Positions 48,601-60,600 of a DNA stretch of 64,000 bases are shown here, piece after piece. Source of the stretch: Cinnamomum chago (taxonomy: Eukaryota > Streptophyta > Magnoliopsida > Laurales > Lauraceae). The stretch is taken from assembly GCA_038049695.1 (NCBI GenBank), contig CP142453.1, positions 265,501 through 329,500 of the forward strand, written 5' to 3'. How positions within the stretch are numbered: the stretch's first letter is position 1; each line of letters opens with the position of its first letter. Under the pieces are notes generated by a model. The model saw only the letters and a program-made list of their open reading frames with translations. It searched no databases and was not told the DNA's origin. Made by a program: the position numbers and the translations under genes.

Positions 48601-51600
48601 TTTCAAATGCATTCTCCTTCCATTACTTTAGATTGAATCTCAACATCTTTAATTGCTGACATGGCTGACTCTTTTCTACTTGCTGACTGTAAACTAGCCA
48701 CTAAATTTGCAGATCCATTTTCCTCCAATCACAAACCAAAAAATAATAGGTTCCCTCCCGAGGTCTCCATAATAATTTCTAGAAGAACAGGACTGTGAAA
48801 AAGAAAAACTGGTTGAGGTAAAAGCGTGATGACTTGTCACATGTTGTTTATTAATCCAATTAGAAGGGAAAAAAATTCTTACAATCTTCAACATAAGGAT
48901 CTTCTGATTATTTGACCATGTAAATTGAGCCCCTAACATATAATATAAATCTACCAAATTATTACCCCTCACCCTATCAGAAATTTCTCTCATGGGTTGG
49001 GTAATGTTAAAATCCCCCATCCAATGTACCAATGATCCATCCAACTGGCCAATTGACTCAACTTTGCCGTAAAACCAGTTCTTTGGACTGCATCAATAGG
49101 TCTAAACAGAAGATAAGGCCCTTTGGGAACCTCCAGCCACAGTTGAAGGGCAATTTGTGAATCCTTAATCTCCAGTCTGCTTGTTGACTTGGATGGTTGG
49201 ACCACTATGATCCATCCCAACTATATCAGTTCCATGAGATGAAGTTGCAACTTTTTTGGCTATTGAATCCTTTTTTTTTTTTCCCAGGGAAAATAGATAG
49301 AATTATCTCTGCAGCAGCAGCAGCATCTAGCTTGGACTCTTTGGATCAAGTTAATGTCTTCTTTAATGTTCTTCACAAGCTCTTAAATCAATCAGAAAAA
49401 AATTTGCATGTTTGGATGGTGACAGTGGCCTCGAACATTCCAAGAAGCAATCTGTAAAAAGTGACAGTTAATGACTCCTTGTTACTCCCATTTCAGCATC
49501 ATAATATACTGAGGAAACCAAATTTGCTAGTTCTCGAGTCTTACAGTTAACATGATCCCTATGTGCAATAGATTTCCCAGATTGTCTCTCTGTATACATA
49601 TTAGAGACCATCATCTTGACATAATCTTGTTGACCATTCATAAATGCGCACAAGATTCTGCCTATTTCACAGACCTTCCCCTGGACCTTTGCATATCGAG
49701 TCATTCCTGGTTGAATTGGTTCTCCAAAGCATTAGATGGGATGATGCCGTTATTATCTCATTCTGACTTCTTTTTTCTGTTTTCAAAGGTTATATCCGCC
49801 TATGATGATGAACCAGTAACTTTAGCAAGTACGTCAAATTGGTTGTTTATGAACCATAGTTGTCAATTTCGTTTTGGCCGTCATTTTGGTCCAGTTTCCA
49901 AAATGAAATATTTCGGCATTTCAGAGTTTCAGCGGAACTTTTCAGAGAAACTTTTTCAGAAAAATATAAAATATATAAATAAGTAAAAAATAAAATAAAA
50001 AAATACTAAAATTTTAGTTTTATATTAAATCTGGCTAAGGTCCTATTAGTGTTAGACGTACACAAATTCTCACGTCATCAGCACACCTTTGGTCTAAAAA
50101 AAATAGTAAAAGAGAAGAAACACAGGCAATGGGACCTTTTTGAAAAAAGAAAGAAAGAAGGGTGCATAGTTGGAAAAGTCATATGAATCTTGACTTACCC
50201 AGAAGCTTTGAGAAACAAAACTTGGAAAGGACATTTTGCCATTTGGCCTTTCTGGCTTCTCATTTCCAAAGATAAATACTCGAGACTCGAGAGGCCCTTT
50301 CTGCTTTTCGTTTCCGGAGAAGACCAAGACATGAGACAGAGAGAGGAGAGAAGGAAGAAGAAGATGGTTGGCAGCAGCAGCAGTGGTTGTCGGCAACGGT
50401 GATGGTAAGCGGCATTCATCCTTTTTCCTTCTTGTTTCCCCTCCTTTTCTCATTGTCATTTCTATGTGCATTTCCTAATACTCCTCCTCTGACCATTTAT
50501 GTGAAAATAAAATGGATGAAACAAGGCTTTTGACCATGTTGACCAGAATCCAAGAGGTCCGCTTGAAATCTTGGATTTTGGACGAAATCCACCAATCCTA
50601 AACAAAATGTTTTAGATGGTGTTTTGTTTCAGCAGATTATCCGAAACGAGATTTTTTGGCCATTCCGGCCGAAACAAAAGGGAAATGACAACTATGATAT
50701 CAACAGCACCTTGATCAATTGATCTGTCCAAAACTGCATGCTGTCTTTTATTATTAGCTATATGTCTATATCCCCAATATGTTTTTGGCCCCTCCCAGAC
50801 ATGACCCAATCACCAATAGGACTTGGTAAATGGGTCGTTCCACTAGGCCAATGTCAAGACCTGAGCTGATGAACTAGCTGAGTTTTCCTGTGACTTGGTA
50901 AATGGGTCGTTCCATGAGATTTTTCCTTGGCCTCTTAAGTTCAACTCATGAGTGCTAGATTGTTGGAAATCCACAAGTGGGGATGATCTACGTATTATGC
51001 ATTGGTTCAAATTCAAATCATCCTTCACATATGGTAATAGACGCGTGTAATTGCAATAACAATAGTCGACCATCCCCTTTATTGGATTTTTGGCTGTGGG
51101 ACTCGTATGGAAGTTATGCAATTTATTTGAATTGTAATCATACATGCATCTCATTGGATCCCATGGTCTCAATTTAGATCTTGGATATGAAGTTTGTTTG
51201 AGGGATTGGATTCCTTAGGACACACAACTCCACCTTTTGAAGCCAAACAAAGTTTTGTTCTTTATTTTTAATATCCTAAATTCTACCAATATTTTTAAGA
51301 TTGGAAGCCCCAACAGTGTGGCGCTATCTTTGGAATGCCATGTTGAATGGGATTTCTGTATTTCAAATATTGCAATCCCCTAGAGTGCTGGACAGTTGCT
51401 TTCGGACCTAACATGGTTTCACCGGCTGGAAATTTTCTTCTGAGTTTTCCTTCATCTCCTTTATCGAATTCAATACTCTAAAGAACATTTAAATTCTCCA
51501 TTTCTACTTTAATGGAAAACTGCATGCCTTAAACTTCTGATACAAGATCTCTTTGTAATTCATCAAGGCTGTTAGCATAATATCCTTATACCTGATTTGT

Positions 51601-54600
51601 GAAGAGAAGCTTCACTAATTTCCGTTGTGTCTAGGCATGATCTGAGAGTTAGAGTTTCAGAGGACCACCGTTAAGAGGAATTCCTAGCATTCTAACCCAT
51701 ACGTATTTTAATTGTGGCCCATTACCTCCATCCATTTATCAATTCTTTTTTAGCGTACCATCTGAAAATGTAGAACCTCCATTACCAATTGCTTGGGCAC
51801 CTTGCTTTGTTGCAGGGGTTATCCATTATTGTTAGAGTTTCAGTGTTTTATGAGAAAATTGGAGGTCAAGCCCCCATCTTTATAATATGCAATCACAAAT
51901 ATCTTATTCATTGACATCAACATTGGAGGAAGTTGCTTCAAATGGATCAACCAAAGATGCCTTTGGGCGATGGTTGATATGGTGGAAGAGGTGATGGATT
52001 ACTTGGAGCTTCAGATGTTTCATTTTCTCATGTAAAAGGAGTGCTGATATGGCTGCTAACCTCTTGGATAAGGAAGGAGTGTAAGAGTCTGTGGATTGAG
52101 CAGGAGTATTCCATCCCATTCCTATATAGCTTTTTCTTTGTTGGTTGATGTTCCCATCCGTTGTTGTTGTTGTTCCCCCGCCGCGCCCCCCATGCACCAC
52201 TTTCCAGTATACTTGTCCTGATGAGCTGCTTTTCCATTAAAACAAAAAAAAAAAAAGAAGATGAAAAGTTAAAAAGAATGAAAAAAAAGAAGAAAAAGGA
52301 TGCCTTTAGGGGGGCAGAAATAGCCTTTGAAACTGGAAACCCTAAACCTGAACCCAAAGCCCTACAATCTAATCCGAAATGGCCCAAATCTAGCATGTTG
52401 GATTCAAGTTACATATCCCCCAAATACTGAATCAAGTGAAATGCCCCTTCAACTACAATAGCAACTTGCTGAACAGAGTTTTAACATCACAAGATTGGAC
52501 TTGATGAGGTAAGCTTAACACAAATAGTGAAAATGAACTTCTCCACCAGTTACTCGTTGCAAATGATTTCAGTAAGATGTGTCGGAAGCTATTGTGCACA
52601 CAACAAGCAGGTTGCTTGTCACGACCCAAATTCCGGGGCCCTGTCGGATATCCGGATCGTTATAACTTGACAATGTTTACCCTACATTTATCAAATAGTT
52701 CACATAAGAGATTTGGCATTTAAATCAAACTATAATTCCAATTAATTTATAAAAGTCAAACAATATCAATAATCTCTGACTGATCCAAATCCCTATGTTC
52801 TGATTCAAATTAATAATGTACTAAACAGTAAATAAATTGCTAAACAAAAGCTAATCATTCTATCAATTATTTAAATATTCTCGTTCTCTCCCTTCAGCCA
52901 CGCATGCCAAAATCTACGTGCTGAACGCCATCCTGATCTGTCCCACCCGCAGTAAGATTACTTGGAGGGGCAACACATCATCAGTATTACTAGTGAATGA
53001 ATTTTCCTAATTACACAAGCAACATAAAACATAATATCACATGTTCAACATATTTGAATCAATATATTAAATGCCATCAAAAGTACAACCATATACATAT
53101 CTGTGCCCAGGCACATTACCACATCCATATACATATCCGTGCCCATGCACATTATCACGCCTCAAAGGCCCATCGTATACATGTATATCGGTCACCATGA
53201 CCCTGTCTCATTAGACACGTCTACTAAGGACCAGCCGCTATAACGGCCCGGGCACTAAGTCCAACATCCCACTTCTGGGACCAAGTGCACAATTTCACGA
53301 GCACATAGCACCCAGAATTTATTACTATTAATTTATACAACAGTAGTGTGGACCCAACCTATGCGCACTTCGCTAATTGCTGCCCCACTCTTCATCATCA
53401 CTGGTATTGCGTGGTATAAGCGTGGCCCACACAATATTATAAACATAACATTAATTAATCGCCATTTAAGGAATTAATCACCATTCATATAATTAATCAT
53501 GGTCTAAATAATCCATATAACTACTCATAATACACATAATCCAGGTTTTGTTAAGTCTTATGGTTATTTGGTAATTTCTCATAAAGTCCAGGGTCTTATT
53601 CAATTCTCAAATCTCTTCCCAGACTCACAGATAATACGCCCGAACCATCTGGATGTGTGGAACAGTGGGCCCCACTTGAATGATACATGATCAAACCTGA
53701 TTTACATGGTCACCCAGTGCCCTACATTAAGTTTCATGGTTCTGATTAATCATCAGGCATCCTTACTGGGCCCCGCAGTCTCAACAAATTCATAAATAAG
53801 CCTTATGGTTAACAAAATTGAAGTTCCTGGATAACTGGTCAGATGAAGACTAGGCCACATGGGACCACCACCATTGAGATCGTCCCTGAACCTACTTCAA
53901 GGCGTGGGGTCCTAATCTATGATTGACTTAGTTAGTGGGTCCCACAATCAATATCGACCTTTGAGTCTATTTCCGTCGGGGTCCAAACCCATGATGTCCC
54001 ACTACACCAAGGTCACCCAAGGGTCTCATACTTGATTGCTGAAGTTGATTTCCAATCAAGTGTCCAGGTGGGTCCCAGTAAGCCTGACGACAGGAAACTA
54101 TAAGAATCCTGCAACAGTCGCCTTGTTTCATCACTCCCATTGGATGAGGGCCCAGATGGGGCCCACTTCTCATGGGTCCAGGTCTCCTAGGGTCGACTAA
54201 CAGTGCCCTACTAGATCTCTGGACTTGATCTGTGATCAGGTGGGCCATGGGGTCCCACAATCCACCAATTTCCATACACAACTTGTCGACAGTCTCTGTT
54301 TTCAACAAAATTCATGCCTATTCAATATATATTCAATAAAAATAGCACTCCATCCTATTCGTATTCTTCCATCAACCATGTACATATGATTTCTGAACTC
54401 AAAAACAGATTTCTATAACCATTCCAAGTTACAGAAAACATCTCTACACAACGATCAATACAAAAAGAATTGGATCGCCTGCCATTATCAAACATCTTGA
54501 TTAATTAACTGATTACTAGGAAGATCCACTCACCTTTGATACGTGATTGTTGCTTTTGCGATGTGCGGACGCGAATAGGACATCAATCTTCCTCTCCTTC

Positions 54601-57600
54601 TCCTAGATTGCAGCCCATAGTCTTTCTCAGAATTTTTCCAACTTAAAACATCATAATAGGGGGTCGTTAGTTTGCTTATGCATATATATAAGGATGTGTT
54701 GTATAAACTTCCTAATTCTAATCTTTCTCTTATTTCCTCTATTAGAGTTGTTATACAACTCCAGTCCCAAAACGTGAGACACTTTCCAATTTCCAAATCC
54801 TTAATAAGTACTACTACTAATTCCATAATAAGGAAACAACTACGGTACCACCTGGGCCAGACTAATCCTGGGCCTAGGTAATTCGGGATAGTACATTGCT
54901 CTTCTCTACACCTTTAGGCTAGAGGAGAAGCCCTGACGCAGCGTTAGGGTAGTATAGATCAATATCCCGAAGGATTGATCGAATCCAAAGATGGATTACA
55001 ACCACTAGGGCACAAACGAAATCATCAACCAAGACTCATGTGAGCAACAGAGAAATCTATTATTGATTGTAATGCATGACAAAAAAACAATAGATCTCTT
55101 ATGTTTATATAGAACATTCTGTTTCTAAAACTAATCATAATAATGGAATTAGTAACATACCTATTCCTAATCAAATCAGAATTTTAGAAAGCAATTCCTA
55201 TTAAGTAACTAATTGATATTACTAATTTAGATGGATAGGGATCCTTGATTGAACCAATAATCATGTAGATCCCATTAAATGATCCATCAAGGTTCAAGGG
55301 GTCCTGCGGGCCTTAGTCTTCTGTCGGGTTGCATCAACTCTCCCCGAATTGAAAGAACTCGACTCCGGCGAGTTAATCGCTTGATAGTGCTCATAAAGAT
55401 CTGGATTCAAGCTTTGAAAATCTGTTGCAGTGATCCATGTAGCATCGGAGAAGGTGATTCTTCCAGCGGACATAGAACTTTTGAAAACCTCCTTGACGAG
55501 TGGAAACAATCTGATCATCAAGCACATCAACCATCTCGTCAACAGGTGGAAGATTCGAAGGGAGAGCAATAGTCTGCTCTTCAGTTTCACCATCATTGTC
55601 ATGACCTCGGTAGAGTGTAAGATCCTCTACGTTGAAGGTAGAATTGACTCCTAAATCGGATGGTAGATCAAGCACATAAACATTGGAGCCAATCTTTTTG
55701 AGAATCTTGTATGGACCAGCATTCCGTGGATGCAACTTTTTATAAGCTTCTGGAGGCATACGTTCTGGACGGATACGGACCATGACCATATCCCCTTCAG
55801 CAAATTCAAGAAATCGACGACGCTTGTCTGCTTCTTGTTTATAAGTGGCATTACTAGCAGATATATGGCGGCGGACTTCATTGTACACTTGTTGCATTTG
55901 GTGAAAAAAACTTTCAGCATCGGCACTTATCCGGGCATCTACCGGCAAAGGGACAAGATCAACAGGTAGTCGTGGCCGAACCCCTGTAACAGCTTCAAAT
56001 GGAGAAGTACCAGTAGACCGATTGACCGAATTATTGTAGGAAAACTCAGCCCAAGTCCCAAGTTGTGATGTGATCACGAACAAGGCATCGTAATAATTGT
56101 CCAAGACTTCTGTTTACCACTTCGGTTTGGCTGTCAGTTTGAGGGTGGTAAGTTGTAGAGAATTTGAGCTTGGTATTGGACAACATCCATAAAGTCTTCC
56201 AAAAATAACTCATGAATTTGGTGTCTCGATCCGAAACAACTTTGGAAGGCCATGTAGACGTACAACTTCTTTGAAAAAGAGCTTTGCAACCTTGTAGGCA
56301 TCACTAGTGGAAGTACATGGAATAAAATGTGCCATTTTTGAAAAGCGATCAACGACAACAAAAATAGAATCAACTTTTCTTCGAGTCATTGGCAAACCTA
56401 GCACAAAATCCATGCTAATGTCTTCCCATGGAGTATGAGGAACAAGCAAAGGTTGATAAAGTCTAGTGTTCTTCTTATTACCTTTGGCTAGCTGGCATGT
56501 CCTACGTTGTTTGCAAATGCGAATAATGGTAGGCTTCATTCAGGGCCAATAATATCTATCGCTGACAAGAGCAAGAATTTTGTCGCGCCTCAAATGGCGA
56601 CTACATCCTCCCAAATGCAACTCTCGGACAACATATTCATGAATGGATGTGGCAGGAAGATAGAGTTGTGTACAGTTAAACAAAAAATCACCATGAATGC
56701 TATAATGAGGATGCTTACCCAGATCACCATTACTGAGGTTTGTATAGATAGAACCAAAGTCTAGATCATCTGCATAATCTAGCTTGAGTTGGTCAAAACT
56801 TGGCACACTAACTGACATGGTTGTCAACAAATGCTTTCGTCGACTGAGTGCATCAGCTATCAAGTTATCTTTTCTTGCTGTGTATCGAATGCTGAAACTG
56901 AACTCCTGTATATATGCTCCACTTGGCACAGTTGGCACTGATCTTTTGTTGAGAATGTAGATGTCGCAAAGCGTCATTGTCGGAGTAAAGAACAAACTCG
57001 TTGCCAATCAAGTAATGTCTCCAATGACGAAGTGATTGTACAACGGCATAGAGTTCCAAATCATAAGAAGAGTACTTTTTCTTGGCATCAGAAAGTTTAT
57101 CGCTAAAAAATGTAATCGGATGTCTCTCTTGACTAAGAACACCTCCAATGCCTACATTTGATGCATCATAAGCAATTTCGAAGACCTTGTCAAAATTTGG
57201 AATTTGTAAAACTGGTGCCTCTGTGATTTTACGCTTTATTTCTTCAAAAGGCTCTAGCGGCCGAACTAGTCCACTTAAATTACCCTTTTTCATGCAATAT
57301 GTTATTGGAGCCATGATACTGCTTAAGTTTCGAATGAATCTCTTATAAAAGTTTGCAAAACCATGAAAACTTCGAACTTCAGTGAGTGTAGTAGGAATGG
57401 GCCAGTCCAGAATTGCTTTGACCTTCTCAGGGTCCATTTTAATTCCTTGTGCCGACACAACATATCCCAAGAAGATAACAGAATCACTCATAAAAGTGCA
57501 CTTCTTGAGATTAATATAGAAATGCTCCCGGCGAAGGAGTTGACAAATTGTATCCAGATGTTGAAGATGTTCTGATGTTCTGCTTTCGTCCTGCTATAGA

Positions 57601-60600
57601 TTAAAATATCGTCGAAGTAAACGACGACAAACTTTCCAATATAAGGTTGCAATAATTGTGCCTTGACCCGCATAAAAGTACTATGTGCATTGGTGAGCCC
57701 GAAGGGCATAACCAACCATTCATAAAGACTGTCTTTGATCTTAAATGCAGTCTTCCATTTATCACCTGGTCTTATACTGATTTGATGATAATCACTTCGC
57801 AGATCAATTTTAGAGAAAATACATGCACTAGTCATCAAATCTAGCATAGCATCTAATCTAATCTGGGGATTGAGAAGCGGTACTTTACTGTGATTTTATT
57901 GATGGCATGACTGTCCACGCACATACGCCAACTTTCGTCTGTCTTTGGAGTGAGAAGTGCATGTAGTCCATAGGGATTGAGGCTTTCCCTGATATATACC
58001 TTTTGTAAAAGATCATCAACTTGCCTGCTTAATTCTTTATGCTCCATAGGACTCATCCGGTATGCATGCAAATTTGGCAAGGAAGCGCCTGGGACAAGAT
58101 CGATGGCATGCTGGATGTCACGTAATGGAGGTAGCTCCTTAGGCAGCTCATTTGAAACTAGATCAGCAAACTTCTTCAGAAGTCGCTCTACTTGTGGGAT
58201 AGATGTATTAGGATATTCTTCTGGAATTTGCCTAGCAATCAATGCATACATGACGCCTTGTTCTTTGCTTTCATCTTCAAACTTCCGCATGGTCAATAAA
58301 GGAAGTGCTGGAGCTGTATTAGATGTGGAGGAGGACGATTTAGAGGGCAATGGAAGCAACCTAATCTTGCCTCCTTTCCAGTTAAAAGAGTAAGTATTAT
58401 GCTCATGATCTGTGATGACTTTAAGTTTCTTTAACCATGGTCGTCCGAAGAGAATATGTGTAACGTTCATTGGAATGACGTCACAACAAATTATATCTTC
58501 ATAATTGCCAACTTTGAAATGGACGACACATTGTTTGCGAACAGGAATGGAGTAATTGTTGACCCATGCAATTTTATAAGGTCTTGGATGCTTCTCGGTA
58601 GGTAGCTTGAGTTTCTCGACTGCTTCTTGAGAAATAACATTGATCGTGCTACCACCATCAAATGATCATGTTACAAGACTTGCCCTTGCAATTGACTCGT
58701 GACCGGAAAATGGATGCATGATTCTAGTCTTCATTTTCTTCCATCGCATCAGCTACTAGGAGACGACGACCAAGGAAAAGCAGTGGGGTGCCGTCATCAG
58801 CTTCTGTATTTTGGAATTGATCTACTGTGGTTTCATTTTGAAGCTCTGCATTGAACGACTCTACTTCTATTTCCTCATCATATTGTTCATCATTTTCTGG
58901 CTCATTAGTAGCATAAATTTCTATGGGGACACTCGGCTGCATAATGTCCCTTTTGTTTGCAGGCATGACAAATGATTTCTCTTTTATCCAGAGGCGGATG
59001 CAGTGTATTACCACTGGGGGCCTGGATTTCTAAACTTTAGTTGTAATTTTGGTGGGGCCCACTAATTTTTTCCATAAGGCCCCCAATGAATTTTTTGGGC
59101 CCCCAATGGATTTTTGTAGCCCAATATTAACTTTAAATATTTCATATTCTTGTCCTCTCCAAATTTGATTGTTTTAATCACTTTCTTGTAGCATCACTGC
59201 GTTCTTAGTCTCCTGCAAGGGCTAATGCCAAAGAAAATTAACAGTAGCCATCGTTGAGTCGCAGCTCTTCTAGGAAAGCGGAGCAATCTCCTTACAGGAG
59301 AAACCCATTGAGCTAAAATAGTTAGAAGAGTTGACTTGTGTATGAATTTTCTTGAGCTTAATTAATTATTTCTTTGCAAGTGGCTGTCACAAATTATACA
59401 TCTATTTTCTAGTTTTTGTTGTATGTTATATGTTCGGTTACTCCTTGTGTGTTTAAATATGTCCAACTGCTATTGCAGGTTCCAAAAAAAATTGTCACTG
59501 GTTGCTCCTTGTGCATTTAGAAATAACCCCAAAAATTTTTCCTGGGGCGCTGCCCCTGGACTCCCTACTACTTAATCGTGCCCCTAGTGATTTTGAATCC
59601 TAGATCCGCCACTGCTTTTATCTATCCTTCTGCGGGCACGGTTATCATTCTGATTCTGCTGCACCCGCTGATTTGGCTATGACAAGGCTTGCCTCTGCTG
59701 AATGGTTTGTTGTGGCCTATGTGGTGCTTGCTGGAATGGTTTAGGAGGAGGAGGAGGAGGACGAAAACCTTGCGTCTGAGTACGATTAATAGTAGGTTCA
59801 GGTCCTCTTCTAGTGGAAGACTCCCCCCGACTTTAAAAGTGTTGCGCCTCCGCAACTTTAGTTTATGCTGAGCTTTGCGCGTTTTACAAAATACCTCATC
59901 AACTGTGGTGTAATCAAACATAGCAACTTCTCGTCTGATATCATTGCGCAATCTATCTCGATATCGAGGCGCAATCTATCTTGATATCGAGTGATAGTGA
60001 GACGATTATCTGTTTTCAAATTACAACGAACAATATATTCGCGAAATTTGTTTGTATATTCTTCCACAGATCGATTGCCTTGCTGGAGAGTAAGATACTC
60101 TTGGTGCAGTGTGTCAATGTAATAGGAAGGAAGGAAATTGCTTTTGAGCCTTTGTTTCATGTTGACCCATCTGGTAATGGGCTGTCCCAAAGCAAGTTCA
60201 TTATTTTCAACACCATACCACCAGATTCTAGCAGGACCCTTAAGTTTCACCTTCGTAAAGGCTATCCGCTATTCATCATTCATGTTATACCAAGCAAAAT
60301 AGTCTTCCAGGGAATTAAGCCAATCAACAAAAACTTTCGGACTAACATCTTCAGAGAAATCAACCACATCAATTTTACTTTCTTTGTGATGTCATCAGTG
60401 CGGTGTGCAACTATGGGATCCTGGGTGTCTCGTTCAGCGATGAGACGCTGTACAAAGTCACGCATGGATTCACGTTGCTCAGGTCTTTCTGTTTGGATGT
60501 GTGTGACTAGTTGTGCGGTAGTGGAAGACCTTTCCTTTGCAACCAACTGTGTACTTTGTATTTCAATATGTGCAGCCTCTACTGTGCGTAGACAATCCAT

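Larger units (their letters stand above)
44402..49220 (-). mobile_element. Decayed antisense L1-type LINE, broken by insertions
   Basis: Read on the minus strand the pieces are in ORF2 order. Endonuclease at 49220-48694: [24 protein letters not shown]. Linker and reverse transcriptase N-terminus at 48560-47980: SPCLDGSD, then [12 protein letters not shown]. Reverse transcriptase core at 47215-46620: [28 protein letters not shown], and a degenerate FADD box as [11 protein letters not shown]. RNase H-like tail at 44600-44402: [20 protein letters not shown]. Frames change and stops are frequent. The RT and tail pieces are separated by the solo LTR at 45831-46246 and other DNA, and a ~750-bp stretch separates two RT parts. 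Collinearity suggests one element, though two overlapping LINE copies cannot be excluded. Confidence 0.72.

Noticed and set aside
53967-54308. 113-codon minus-strand frame
   Set aside because: It lies within the solo LTR and has no recognisable domain.
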